From DASPJR01 sp035628505 (GTDB lineage: Bacteria; Planctomycetota; SZUA-567; H5-PLA8): a stretch of 23,926 bases of DNA. The position numbers and the translations under genes were made by a program. This document shows, one piece after another, positions 7,801-17,000 of this stretch (position 1 is the first letter of the stretch; each line of letters begins with the position of its first letter). Location: positions 1-23,926 of the forward strand of contig DASPJR010000140.1 of NCBI GenBank assembly GCA_035628505.1. The letters are read 5' to 3'. The notes beneath the pieces are model-generated. The model saw nothing but the letters and a program-made list of their open reading frames with translations. It had not been told where the DNA came from and did no database searches.

Positions 7801-10800
7801 GACGACGACACAGCCATTGAGCGTCACCGTCAATCCGGGTGCGGCCAATCATTTCAAGCTGACGGGGCCGAGCGCTGTCAATGCAGGAGCGGCCGGATCT
7901 TTGACCATCGCGGCGCGTGACGCTTTCGGAAACGTTCAAACCAGCTTCCCTGCCGCCCAGAACTTGTTCTTTACAGGTGCGATGCCATCCCTTTTCAACA
8001 ATCAGCCTCAGGTTCTCTCCACCGCCGGGGTCACGGGCGGCGGCAATTTCAGCTCCACTTCTTCAATCCCGGTGACGTTCACATCAGGTGTAGCCACCCT
8101 TGATTTTCAGTTATTCAACGCAGAGACAGCTTTGCTTGCGGTTCGCAATGCATCGATCCAGCAGAACGCCACGCTTCCGATCAACGTATCACCGCTGGGA
8201 CTGGACAATTTCTCACTGATCGGCAATGGCACTCAAGAAGCTGGTACGACTCAGCTCGTGACGGTGCTTGCACGTGACCAATACGGTAATACGGCCAAAG
8301 CCCTGAATGCTTCCGTCAACGCAACGTTCTCAGGGGCCAGCAGTTCGGCTTTCGGCACACCGACCGCGAATGGCCAGAATTTTGGATCAGCACAGCCCGT
8401 CTTGTTCACTTCCGGCGTCGCCTCTGTCCCGATCGTGCTGGTCAGTGTCGAAACAGCCGCAATCCAGGTTGTTGCTGGTGCCGCGACCACGCCATCCCCG
8501 CTATCAGTCGTCGTTTCTGTGGGCGCACCCTTTAGTCTCACGGCCACGACCGGCAACAACCAGACGACTGCGATCGGCACGGCTTTTGGGACGACGCTGT
8601 CCGCAACCGTGCGTGATCGTTTCAATAACCCAATCCCCGGCGCAACCGTTACGTTCAGCGTGCCGGGCTCGGGTGCCAGCGGGACATTTGCTGGCGGCAT
8701 GGCTTCCATCAATGCGAGCACCAACTCCAGCGGCGTGGCCACGGCAACAGCGCTGACGGCCAACAGCACCATCGGCGTCTACTCCGCCACGGCCACAATC
8801 GCGGCGCTCTCGGACAGCTTCACCCTGGCGAACGCCAATGACGCACCTTCGTTCAACCTCGCCACGCCGACGTTGAACATCAATGAAGACGCCGGACAGC
8901 AGACGGTTAACATTACCGGCATCACCAGCGGTGCGGCGGCACACGCGTTAGCGTTTACGGCCTCCTCGAGCGACTCAACACTGATTGCCGACGCCTCCAT
9001 CCTCGTCACGGACAACGGAGATGGTACAGGGACGCTGAAGTTCACTCCCGCGGCTGACTTGTCAGGTAGCGCAGTCATCACCGTCTCTCTAAAAGATAGC
9101 GGCGGAACGGCGAATGGCGGCTCTGACACGAGCCTCCCCCGGACGCTGACGGTCAACATTGCACCCGTCAATGACCCGCCAACCCTGGATGTGCCGGCCA
9201 GCGCCACGGTGATGGAGGACAGCGGACCATCGACGATTTCGCTGACCGGCATTTCCGCCGGCCCATTCGAGAACCAGTCGCTGACCTTTACATACACTTC
9301 GAGCAACACGGCGATCATTGCCAGTCAGACGACGCCTCAGACCATCACCGGAACGTCGGCGCTGCTCTCCTTCACGCCTCTTGCGAACGCATTCACGCCC
9401 GTGGGCACGCCCGTGACGTTGACCATTACTGTTGCCGACAACGGCACGCCGACGGCAAGCTTTCAGAGGACCACGACCGTGACGGTGCTGCCGGTCAATG
9501 ATGCGCCGGTTGCGACGAACCAGACGCCGTCAATCCAGCAGGACAATCCCCTTTCGATTACACTCGCCGGAACGGATGTGGAGAACGACACGCTGACGTT
9601 CGCGGTGGTTTCGACGCCGCAGCACGGAACGCTGAGCGGCACTGCGCCGGCGCTGATGTATCAGCCGGATGCCGGCTACGTCGGCCCTGACAGCTTCACC
9701 TTCCGCGCCAACGACGGAAATCTGAACTCGGCGCCCGCGACCGTTTCGATCTCAGTGACGGCGAATCCCGCGCCGCCAACGGTCACCAGTCTCAGCCTGA
9801 ACGCCGGGACCGTGACCATGTCTCCCTTCACCATTACGGTGAATGGCACGAACTTCACGCCGACCGCGCAGGTGCTTTGGAACGGCCAGCCGCTGGCAAC
9901 CACGTTTGGAACGCCATCCCAGGTCACGGCGTCGGTCACCGCAGCGGAGCTCGCGAACGCCGGCCGCATTCCCGTGGGCGTGCGCAATCCTGTACCGCAG
10001 TTCGCGGTTTCGAACACGATCGACTTTTATCTCTACTCCGGCGCCATCGGCACATGGATCGTGACCAACACGAACGACTCCGGACAGGGCTCGCTGAGGC
10101 TCGCACTCGCCTCGGCACGCAATGCCGACAACATCGTCTTTGATCCGCAGAAGTTCGATCTCGTCAATTCGGATGCCGAGACCCTGATCAACGTCTTCAG
10201 TGAGCTGCCGGCGCTGGACGACGGCAATGTCACGATCGATGCTTCGTCACAGCGAGTCTCGATTAATGGCAGTGCCGCGCTGTCGGCTAACGGGTTGGTC
10301 ATCAGTTCCGACGGCAACGCGGTAAAAGGGCTGACGATTCTTGGTTTTGCGCGTTCCGGCATCAGCATCCGTGCCGGCGCGAAAAACAATGTCATCGGCG
10401 GAGACCGCAACGTTGCCGGCGGCCCAAATGGTGAAGGCCTGCGCATCTCCGGCAACGGTACGTTCGGCATCGAGATCACCGACGCCGGGACCAACGGTAA
10501 CACGGTCAAAGGCTGCTGGGTGGGGCTGGACGCCGGCGGCTCGGCGGCGCAGCCGAACCTGGCCGGCATCATCATTCAGAACGGAGCGCAGTCGAACGTC
10601 ATCGGCAGCACCGTGGACGGAGAGCGCAACGTCATCAGCGGCAATGCGTTGGAGGGAATCACCGTCGCGGGAGCCGGCACCGATAATAATGTTGTCATTG
10701 GCAATATCGTCGGCGCCTCCGGCAACGGCACCGTGGCGGGTCGCGCGGTGGATGATGATCCCATTGGCGGCCGCAGCAGTGTCGGCAATGGCAGTTCCGG

Positions 10801-11032
10801 TGTGTTCCTGCGAAGGGCACGCAGGCCACCCGTGCGGGAGGCGCGGCTGCGGGCGAGGGCAACACCGTCGCCTTCAGCGGCGGAACAGGTGTCGAGGTCC
10901 GAGCACTGGCTTCCCGCCGCAATAGCGCCAACAACAATCGTATCACGCGGAACTCGCGAGGCGGCATCAAGCTGTTCGATGGCAGCAACGACAATATCAA
11001 GCCGCCGACGATCGAGAACGTCGAAGACCTGA
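4838..11032 (+). CDS. Giant secreted multi-domain adhesin-like protein, 5' part of a frameshifted gene
   Basis: The frame gives about 2064 residues from the ATG at 4838. A signal peptide (MRIAASSG, a hydrophobic core, HVSAVDA) directs export. Residues about 30-755 hold 14 propeller-like repeats. Residues about 757-888 look like a beta-sandwich module. About 890-1225 are three Ig-like modules, followed by a Big-1/invasin-like module (1226-1330), three cadherin-like modules each introduced by NDAP or NDPP (1333-1645), an IPT/TIG-like module (1646-1735), and from about 1738 a CSLREA-like parallel beta-helix with repeated NVIGG/NVISGN turns. The last 70 or so residues (from about 10812) become Arg/Ser-rich and unlike the rest, because the frame has slipped; the true continuation is in another frame up to 11835. 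It is probably a surface or extracellular adhesion or glycan-contact protein. No catalytic motif was seen. Confidence 0.85.
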   Translation: MRIAASSGIIWFSCLLFLLLTSHVSAVDAGLTTPGTPDYLNVTDPFRVTAGDLNGGRDRMKSVLIDPAKGYLYIGTGDPGDGARLYKAKVGAGDALVTRVATLDLQSSDRPFLSAIDTFNGYAYVITDGVPGKIIKVSLGEGDNAPKRLAELSLNPGEAATSCSIDTTSGHLFIGVAGSPGSVVKVALGTGDSAPVRLGSTTLSGTESPNAAVIDSIGRYAYFGSNDGNVVQVSLNDGGNNPVRVGAINISAGTTFKSAQIDPINHCLYFPTYTNPGLLIKLTITPGTGVPVLQSTKDVINDFGSSSGAFFSSSAIDSSGGYIYLTSELGTFSGGSFIQKIKLNGASDPTFLSSYGGGHPTLNVPRVSDFVKACAIDPVSGYGFFVGQQFNGFLPGELTKLRLGVGDNPLAPAPGGAGELSLGKVSFNQLHDFPIGLTLVPSQSLLYTVCATGRAFPVGISLGIGNDPPVDFKSTELGFGGNPSAHAIDAVNQRQFFVVTFSGNKKLITCFLNTPQLVLTDSLSSLSLPSQTWTVNVVDPANKCGYLGSSGGDILRFNYSASPYTLSNTVSLGAGDITSAVLDTAAGYGYFGTSTGKVVKVALSPTGDPTVNSTVDAASGYSLTTAVIDPVAGYAYFGGSTTPGSAGVVVRIKLGAGAAAASLDGTAMLNSDESVLNCSVVDLQRRGVYIGTGSSPGKVVVVSLGDSTTGPSRATAVTLQPGENNLSGAELDPVSGYVYFACNTSPGRIAKLSTGSIGRLRASAIVVPDNASVSAMHFYSHAATGKVRLSIYNNESPKKLIWQSGLVTNTVANGTVDVNISAGTPSVLNLTPGTYWLAWETDTIVASYAPGAPGDGFYFPQSFGAPFPQTLSGETSSSDRWTQYITYSKRPNFRITGPAVWQAGQSQAITVTALDKSGNPQTDYTGSHSLVFAGAGSSPEPVTDPTAAGTKFGQPTSINFASGSATVNVIFTKAESPTISVSEPALNATTTQPLSVTVNPGAANHFKLTGPSAVNAGAAGSLTIAARDAFGNVQTSFPAAQNLFFTGAMPSLFNNQPQVLSTAGVTGGGNFSSTSSIPVTFTSGVATLDFQLFNAETALLAVRNASIQQNATLPINVSPLGLDNFSLIGNGTQEAGTTQLVTVLARDQYGNTAKALNASVNATFSGASSSAFGTPTANGQNFGSAQPVLFTSGVASVPIVLVSVETAAIQVVAGAATTPSPLSVVVSVGAPFSLTATTGNNQTTAIGTAFGTTLSATVRDRFNNPIPGATVTFSVPGSGASGTFAGGMASINASTNSSGVATATALTANSTIGVYSATATIAALSDSFTLANANDAPSFNLATPTLNINEDAGQQTVNITGITSGAAAHALAFTASSSDSTLIADASILVTDNGDGTGTLKFTPAADLSGSAVITVSLKDSGGTANGGSDTSLPRTLTVNIAPVNDPPTLDVPASATVMEDSGPSTISLTGISAGPFENQSLTFTYTSSNTAIIASQTTPQTITGTSALLSFTPLANAFTPVGTPVTLTITVADNGTPTASFQRTTTVTVLPVNDAPVATNQTPSIQQDNPLSITLAGTDVENDTLTFAVVSTPQHGTLSGTAPALMYQPDAGYVGPDSFTFRANDGNLNSAPATVSISVTANPAPPTVTSLSLNAGTVTMSPFTITVNGTNFTPTAQVLWNGQPLATTFGTPSQVTASVTAAELANAGRIPVGVRNPVPQFAVSNTIDFYLYSGAIGTWIVTNTNDSGQGSLRLALASARNADNIVFDPQKFDLVNSDAETLINVFSELPALDDGNVTIDASSQRVSINGSAALSANGLVISSDGNAVKGLTILGFARSGISIRAGAKNNVIGGDRNVAGGPNGEGLRISGNGTFGIEITDAGTNGNTVKGCWVGLDAGGSAAQPNLAGIIIQNGAQSNVIGSTVDGERNVISGNALEGITVAGAGTDNNVVIGNIVGASGNGTVAGRAVDDDPIGGRSSVGNGSSGVFLRRARRPPVREARLRARATPSPSAAEQVSRSEHWLPAAIAPTTIVSRGTREAASSCSMAATTISSRRRSRTSKT
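4919..7107 (+). repeat. Fourteen degenerate propeller-like protein repeats
   Basis: Each unit encodes roughly 45-55 residues, with a core like A-x-ID-x-x-x-GYAYFGT followed by a Gly/Pro turn, VVKVxLG and a Gly-rich segment. I count 14 cores, the first being IDPAKGYLYIGT and the last LDPVSGYVYFAC; cores 8, 9 and 10 are the most diverged. Fourteen units would make two seven-bladed propellers. The repeats are conserved at the protein level rather than as exact DNA copies. Confidence 0.65.
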
Positions 11033-11835
11033 GAACGCTTTCGCGCGCCGCGGGTCAGGTGCGAATCACCGTCAATACGCCGGGAAGCGGCACGGTGGAG
11101 TTCTTCAACGATGTCGGAGACCAGGGAGGATCGGTGCTGGGTCGGGTCTCGGCGCCGGGTGGACGCATCACCGCCGACGTCGGTGCCGATCTCGCGCAGA
11201 ACTTCACCGCCACATTCACTGATTCCAACGGCAACACGTCGGCATTTGCATTCTTTGGGGGGCCAACGACAGGCGGCAGCGGTGGTGGCGGCACCGGCAG
11301 CGCAATGACCGATTCGGATCAGGATGGCATTTCTGATGCCATTGAAGCATTGGCCGGTACGAGTTCAAGCGATGCCGCGCAGAAGCCTGTCGCGCTCAGT
11401 GGAAGCTTGAAGTCCAGCAGCACAGCGATCAATTTGAATTTTGCGACATCAGGAAAGGATGCGCTGAAGATCATCTTGAAGGCTGCGATGCCGGAGGGCG
11501 CGAACCTTGCGGGAACACCGGTCGGCATCCTGGTCGGAGATACTGGCACCAAATTTACTCTCGATGCAAAAGGTGGAGCGGTGAATGGCTCCGCCAAGCT
11601 CAGGGTCCAGACGAGGAATGGCGTGACGTCGTTCCTTCTGACCGTCCGCAATGGCAACTTGAAGGACGGCTTGTCATCGAGCGGCCTGACGAATCAGACC
11701 ACCTCCAAGACAGGTGATCCAAAGACAATCCCCATAGGACTGACAGTGTCGGTCGCGGGGACGGTTTATTACTCGGCCGCGATGCAGACCGTTACCTACA
11801 AGGCAACGCAGGGAAAAACCGGCAAGGCGAAGTGA
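10812..11835 (+). pseudogene. 3' part of the giant secreted gene, displaced by a frameshift
   Basis: This frame is open from 10759, and its coding quality takes over at about 10812. It first continues the beta-helix (GEGNTVAFSGGTGVEVRA, then NNNRITRNSRGGIKLFDG). An Ig-like segment follows (VRITVNTPGSGTVEFF), then a Gly/Ser linker, a calcium-loop motif TDSDQDGISDAIEA near 11309-11350 like thrombospondin type-3 repeats, and a C-terminal beta-rich domain ending in TYKATQGKTGKAK. I recall similar C-terminal tails from large extracellular proteins of PVC-type bacteria. No ribosome site or credible start exists (the first GTG at 11059 is inside a module), so it is not an independent gene. Restoring one base near 10810 (for example CGAAAGGGC instead of CGAAGGGC) gives a single protein of about 2332 residues. 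Confidence 0.8.
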
Positions 11836-12026
11836 GCATCGGAAACGGCGTATGTGCCGGAACATGAAGGACGCAGCACGAACGGCTCCAAATTGCCGCG
11901 AGCTGGACGAGACAAGTCTTTGCCTGACCTGGGTCAAGCCGCGCAACGCTTTGGCGAATCAGGCTGTTTTGAAAGATAATCGGGGCGACTGGCGCAAGTT
12001 TGAACCGTGCCTTACCTCCTACGCAG

Positions 12027-12076
12027 ATGCACTGCGTGCGGGGGAACCCTACGCTTCCCCGCCTATCTCAGTGCAT
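12027..12076. repeat. Strong nested hairpin
   Basis: An outer perfect 8-bp stem pairs ATGCACTG (12027-12034) with CAGTGCAT (12069-12076). An inner stem pairs GCGGGGGAA (12038-12046) with TTCCCCGC (12055-12062) with one bulged G, closing on the eight-base loop CCCTACGC. No T-run follows on either strand, so a simple intrinsic terminator is unlikely. REP-like elements, a transposon end or a structured RNA are alternatives. Confidence 0.6.
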
Positions 12077-12522
12077 AGGTCGTTTCGGGATAGACAACGA
12101 CGCGACTCCCGTTGGACCAAACATGACTACGCCTGCGCTGGTTGAGTCGGCGCGCCGTTGCGATGAGACGGAGCTGGCCAGGACGGTCCGCCCAAACCAT
12201 GCTCCTGGGTTATGGGGCGCGCTGATGCGGGTATCCCGCCAGCCTGCGCACTGCCATTAGCGCTCCTCGTAGTTTCTACGGTTATCGGACTTTCGCCTAT
12301 ACAGCCCTTTCGACTCGCTGAAATCCATGCCCGCACGTTACAGCTTCAGCTGCCACAACCATGGCTGACTGCCCCAGTTTCGTGGATGATCGCGAAGGTG
12401 TTGCGCTTGTTGTGTTCAAACGCGCGATGACCGTAGGCACGTTCGGCGAAGTTGGCATTCCATTCCAGCAAATTACCGCGCCTTGACGCCGTGCACCTCG
12501 CGCAGCACGCTCAAATCGCATA

Positions 12523-12536
12523 TTCTTAGAAAGTCC
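12523..12536 (+). repeat. 14-mer shared upstream of two sigma genes, copy 1
   Basis: TTCTTAGAAAGTCC here differs at one base from TTCCTAGAAAGTCC at 17763-17776. Both lie in the spacers ahead of sigma-factor genes, 36 and 250 bases from the start codons. They may be remnants of the same mobile element or a shared regulatory site. Confidence 0.3.
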
Positions 12537-12572
12537 AATAAAGCTCGTCTGCCACGTGTTGTACCCGATGAG

Positions 12573-13121
12573 ATGCTGATGGCGATGGTGCAAAGCGACG
12601 AAGAGCTCCTAGCCGAGTTCTGCGGCGGGCGGCGCGACGCGTTTGAGCCGCTCTACCACCGCCACGCTTCGAACGTGCTGACGTACCTGTGCACCATGCT
12701 TAAAGACCGCGACATTGCCGAAGACATCCTGCAACAAGTGTTCATCAGCCTGGCACAGAACGCCCATGCGTTGAATCCCGGCACGAACCTGCGTGCGTAC
12801 CTGTTCGCAGGCGCACGAAACCGGGCGCTGAATGTTCGCCGCGATCGGCAGAACCGCCCGAGATTCGTCAGCGTAGAGACGTTTCCGACGACGAGCGAGA
12901 TGTCTCCTGGCGCGAATATCGAAAATGCGGAAACGCTGCGAAAACTGAACGCCGCGATAGATGCGCTGCCTGAAGGCGAGCGCGAAGTGGTGCTGCTCCA
13001 CACGCGCGCCGACCTCGGCTTTCGCGAGATTGCCGAAATGACCGGGACGCCGCAGGGGACGGTGGCGACACGCTATCGCACCGCGCTGGGACGCATGAAG
13101 GAGTTCTTGAGCCATGACTGA
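12573..13121 (+). CDS. ECF-type RNA polymerase sigma factor (first of three)
   Basis: From the ATG at 12573 the predicted protein has 182 residues, the normal ECF length. Region 2 spans about 20-90: AFEPLYHRH, then DIAEDILQQVFISLAQN (the region 2.2 core-binding helix) and LRAYLFAGARNRALN (2.3/2.4, -10 recognition). Region 4 covers about 120-178, with LPEGEREVVLLH and the helix-turn-helix GFREIAEMTGTPQGTVATR that reads the -35 element. There is no clear ribosome site; ATGs at 12579 and 12585 are also possible. An upstream TTG at 12483 would add 30 residues unlike sigma factors and was rejected. The stop overlaps the next start by eight bases, so the FecR-like partner is translationally coupled. 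It probably drives envelope or surface genes in response to that partner. Confidence 0.88.
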   Translation: MLMAMVQSDEELLAEFCGGRRDAFEPLYHRHASNVLTYLCTMLKDRDIAEDILQQVFISLAQNAHALNPGTNLRAYLFAGARNRALNVRRDRQNRPRFVSVETFPTTSEMSPGANIENAETLRKLNAAIDALPEGEREVVLLHTRADLGFREIAEMTGTPQGTVATRYRTALGRMKEFLSHD

Positions 13122-14064
13122 GAAAGCGCTCGAAGAACTCCTGCGCAATGCACCGGGCCAGCAACCGCGGGTTGAGACCACGGATGCCGTCCTGCAGGCT
13201 GCGAGCAAACCCGTAAATACGCCGACTGCTCGCGCCATTCCGAAACCCGCGCTGGTCGTGTTCACTCCGGCCCCACGGTCACGCTGGCCGCTGTACCTCG
13301 GAGCCGCCGCCGCGATTGTCCTTGTCGGCTGCGGAGTGTGGCTGCTGTTGCCGGAAACCCCTGTGACGGTCGGCAGCACAATGGACGCGATGCAGGTAAA
13401 GCGTGACGGAAAGATCCTCCGTCTCGAGCCAAATGTGATCCTCTTGGCTGGAGACACACTGCTGCCGGGGTCACGCGCGCGCTTCTTAACGAATGATGGC
13501 AGCCTTGTGAAAACAGACGGCAACGCCACTGTACTTCTGCAGAAACCACACCGAGGTGAACGCGTCCGCATTCAGCTTCAGAGTGGCCGCGTCTATGTTC
13601 GTGCGTCCGCATCCCCGCTCAGCTTTATTGTGGACGCAGGCGCAACAGTTCGCGTGGTGGGAACCTGGTTCGGCGTGGGCGTCAGCAGCGGCACTTGCGA
13701 AGTAAATGTCCTGGAAGGCACCGTCGAGGTAGCGCAGGGCAGAGCGGCCCTGAACGTCACCCGAGGACAGAGCGCCATGGCTTTAGCAGGCGCTGCGCCC
13801 AGTTTGACTGCAATTGACCCGAATACCGCGCTGCTCTGGACGCGCGATTACACGACATTTACACAGCGCCCCTGCACGGAAGTGCTGCGCTGGATCGAGC
13901 AAAACAGCAGCTATCGTTTTGTTCTTCCACACAACATGCGCGACCGGAACGTCAGCATCGCCGTCGCCGACGAACCGCCCCGCGAGGTGATCGAGATCGT
14001 GCTCATTTCGTGTGGGCTTAACTATAAATTTTCCGAGTTCGACGTCATTGTGAGGGAACCATGA
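13114..14064 (+). CDS. FecR-like transmembrane sigma regulator with C-terminal STN-like domain
   Basis: The predicted protein has 316 residues, starting inside the sigma gene's last codons. Residues 1-57 are a short cytoplasmic tail, 58-79 a transmembrane helix, and about 98-225 a FecR domain with the family's pattern (AGDTLLPGSRARFLTNDGS, VRVVGTWFGV, VNVLEGTVEV, RGQSAMA). Residues about 248-316 (CTEVLRWIEQNSSYRFVLP and following strands) resemble the STN-type subdomain found at the C-terminus of cell-surface-signalling FecR proteins, which contacts an outer partner. The cytoplasmic part lacks an obvious long anti-sigma helix bundle. By family precedent it binds and controls the sigma factor encoded just upstream, relaying a periplasmic signal. 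ATGA at 14061-14064 overlaps the next start, so all three genes form one operon. Confidence 0.88.
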   Translation: MTEKALEELLRNAPGQQPRVETTDAVLQAASKPVNTPTARAIPKPALVVFTPAPRSRWPLYLGAAAAIVLVGCGVWLLLPETPVTVGSTMDAMQVKRDGKILRLEPNVILLAGDTLLPGSRARFLTNDGSLVKTDGNATVLLQKPHRGERVRIQLQSGRVYVRASASPLSFIVDAGATVRVVGTWFGVGVSSGTCEVNVLEGTVEVAQGRAALNVTRGQSAMALAGAAPSLTAIDPNTALLWTRDYTTFTQRPCTEVLRWIEQNSSYRFVLPHNMRDRNVSIAVADEPPREVIEIVLISCGLNYKFSEFDVIVREP

Positions 14065-17000
14065 TCCGTACGATTTCTTGGGCTTTGTTCGTTGTCTCAC
14101 TCTGCTCAGCGTTGCTCGCGGAAGACGCACTGCAACGCAACGCCACAGTGGCTTACGAAAACACGCCGCTGGCAGACGTCTTTAAAGATCTCCAGGCGAA
14201 GACCGGCGTGCGCGTTGCGTTCGCGCAGGAACTGATCACGAACGCTGAGCCCATCACTTTCTCGGCCCAGAACATGCCGACGGGCAAGATCCTGCGCGAG
14301 ATCCTTTGGCCGCGAGGCTTTGAGATCATCCGCACGGAAGGCGAACTGCTGGCGCTGGTTCCCGTGGCCAGCGACCGCGGCGGCGCGAAACAATTCGGCG
14401 CGGCACTTCGCACATTCGTGTGGCTCGAAGCAAAACTGGAGAAGGCCCAAACAAAGGGCGACCAGGTTATCGTTCCTGAATGGACGGATGAGGATGAAGT
14501 TGCGCTGGCAAGGGCGGTGTTCGACATGATCTCCTCAGTCATCGTACTGGCTGACCGAACAACCTTTACGAAGACGTGGGATGACATTGAGGCGCTTGCG
14601 CAATCGCGCGATCCGGACGTCCGTGCCGGTTCAGTGCTGCTGCTCGAAGCGGCCCGCGAACTGCGTTTTTCGCAACGGGCCCAGGCGAGAACCTACCTGC
14701 GCAAACTCGCCGAGGACAAAGATGAAATCGCCGCCGGCGTGGGTCTTGTAGCCCTGTACGAGATTATTCATGACGAAGACCCTGCGCTTTTGAAGAAATA
14801 TGCTTCCGATCCGAGAGCCACGCTGCGCGCTGCAGCGCGAATGGCGGCAGCCTTCGGCCGGCACAAGCTTCCGCCCGCTCCCAATGAATCGTCGGGAGCG
14901 ATCCGATTCATCGACCACGTCTGCGAACTCAATCAACTACGTCGCCCCTATGCGCCAGCTTTTCAAACGCTCCTCGGAAAGATTGAACGCGAGCCAAACC
15001 CGATCGTACAGGCAATACTCCTGGGGCTGATGGGGATTATGAAGGCTGACGCGCCCAACGAGATGCTGGCGCCGGAAGGTTTTTCCTCCCTGTTCGAAAA
15101 AGCAGGGCCATGGGTCAGCATGCTCGCAGCGCGGATCGATGAGGGCTTTGCTCCTGACCTGAAGTCGATCGAGAAAAACGTCGCACTGCTGACGTCTCTA
15201 CGGCAGTCAGATCAGACCGTCGGTCTCGCGCTCGCGTTCGGCAAGGTGGGATTTCGGAAGTTCCCGAATCTGAAAGACAGGAATGAAATGACGGCACTGA
15301 TGAAAGCCCTGCAGCCCATTTTAACGCTGAACAAATCCTCGCGAACAACCATGCGCCTCGTAGGCGCGATTGCCGCTGGACTCCTTCCGGGGGCGCCGCC
15401 GCAGCCGTTCGTGGACGCGCTTCAATCGAATGACCCGGTCCTGCGAGTCCCTGCCATCGCGACGGTCGTGGAGGTCAACCCGCCTGCAAACGTCGATGCA
15501 AAGGGGGTGGGAAACAAAGCACTGGCCTCGGCACTGCCTCTCGAGGCGCTGGCGGGGGCTGAAATTATTGCGAAACGCGGAGCCGGAGACGACCTGCTCG
15601 ATACAGTCATTGCCGCAATCCAGAAGAGCCCCAACTCGCTCCTAGCCGCCGCTCTCGGCCCAAGACTTTTCCACGCGAGACTTTCAGATGCGCAGGGCAG
15701 AAAGCTAGTGGACGCACTCCTCGCAAGCAAGGCGAACGAGCTCATCTGCAGACTGGCTTACAGCAATTCACTTCCCGATTTCGACCAGAAGTTTCTACCC
15801 GACCTGCTCGCTCGCGCCGAGCCACCTGCACTGCTGGGCATCTCAACCGCGCAGGAGCATGCGATCGCGGTGCGCGCAGAACTGTCGCGAGTGTGGATCC
15901 GGCGGATCGATGAACTCATGCGGTCAGAGGACTCATCATTACGGATAGCAGCGATCCGTGTCTTTGCATCAGTCGTGATGCGCGGATCAATTCTGTACGC
16001 CACTAATCATCCGGAAGGGGCTGAGACGCGCCGCGCTTTCCTGCAAACCATGGAACAAATGATCGCACGTTCGTTGAAAGCCGAAGATTCTGCCGAAGCC
16101 GAAGCCGCTTTCGATGCCTTTGGAAACTTCATGACACACGCGAGCACGACTCTGCGCCCGGAAGAGCCTCTGCCCGAGTGGATTTCGACAGCACTGGAGA
16201 CGGTGATCGACCGTTTACCACAGGCGACGTTCGCAGAAAGATCTGCCGGTCCCATCGCGCGCATGGCGAATGACATCCGCCGCGGCCGGTTCAAGCACCT
16301 GAACGCGCTTAGTGATAAAGTCGAGAAGGCGAAAGCTCTCATCGAGAATGGAGCTTCTGAGGCAGCCCGTTGGACGCTGCTTACGACGCTCGCGTCAGCC
16401 CAGGACAAAGCTGCCAACGCCGCGCTGACGAAGATGTTGATGGAAGGAAAAGTGCCTCCGGAGAACTATAATCAAGTCCTTAGCTCCGTTCATATCGATA
16501 CAGCACCTCCGGAGTACGCGGAGTGGTTGCTCAAGATCGTGGTCGATCCTGCGAGCCCTTCAACGCTGCGTCACAACGCTATGTCTGTACTGTCCGATCC
16601 CCAGACACTACCCAGGCTGCTGAAAGCGTCTGCTGAGTTGTATAGAACAAAAAAGGATTTGCTGAGGGACGTGAGCTTTTACGCGACCGTTCACCGCTTG
16701 CGTTTGCAGCCGAACATTCCTGCAGAGGCTCTGGCCGCAGCGCGGGAACTGGGCCGGGATCTAATGAATGATTCAGATGCGCGACTGAAGCGGGAAGGCG
16801 CCACCTTGTACGCAGCGTCGCTAAGTGGCGATGCAGTGACCGGCGCGGCAGACTTGCTGCTGGACGAAAAGTCTCCCGTCGATATTCGCACGGCGCTTGC
16901 CGCAAGCCTGCGACCGGACAAGGCACTCGAGCCTGAGTTCAAAAAGCTTCTCGACAGTTATGACAAGCTCCCCCAGAACATTCGGGACGCGCTGGGCCAG

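Larger units (their letters stand above)
11836..12572 (+). other. Gene-poor spacer of about 740 bases
   Basis: Short frames exist on both strands, but none has a ribosome site together with recognisable protein content. Features seen are a GCCTGA (11922-11927) / TCAGGC (11959-11964) inverted repeat followed by TGTTTT, which may be a weak terminator for the upstream gene; a strong nested hairpin at 12027-12076; and the 14-mer TTCTTAGAAAGTCC at 12523-12536. Minus-strand translations between about 12350 and 12540 contain short protein-like stretches (for example FAERAYGHRAFEHNKR) interrupted by stops. They may be remnants of a decayed gene, but I could not assign them. Confidence 0.5.

Noticed and set aside
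10800..10820. Programmed ribosomal frameshifting at the break in the giant gene
   Set aside because: No slippery heptamer or downstream stimulatory hairpin was evident; a one-base indel explains the shift more simply.
12120..12480. Group II intron, retron or known structured RNA gene in the spacer
   Set aside because: I looked for reverse-transcriptase motifs, a domain V-like hairpin and RNase P or tmRNA signatures and found none I could defend.
12483..12572. TTG start extending the first sigma factor by 30 residues
   Set aside because: No ribosome site, the added residues are unlike sigma factors, and the core domain begins properly after ATG 12573.
12609..13571. Minus-strand open frame of 320 codons
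   Set aside because: It overlaps the first sigma and FecR genes, whose protein motifs are unambiguous; the minus frame is low-complexity and has no family resemblance.
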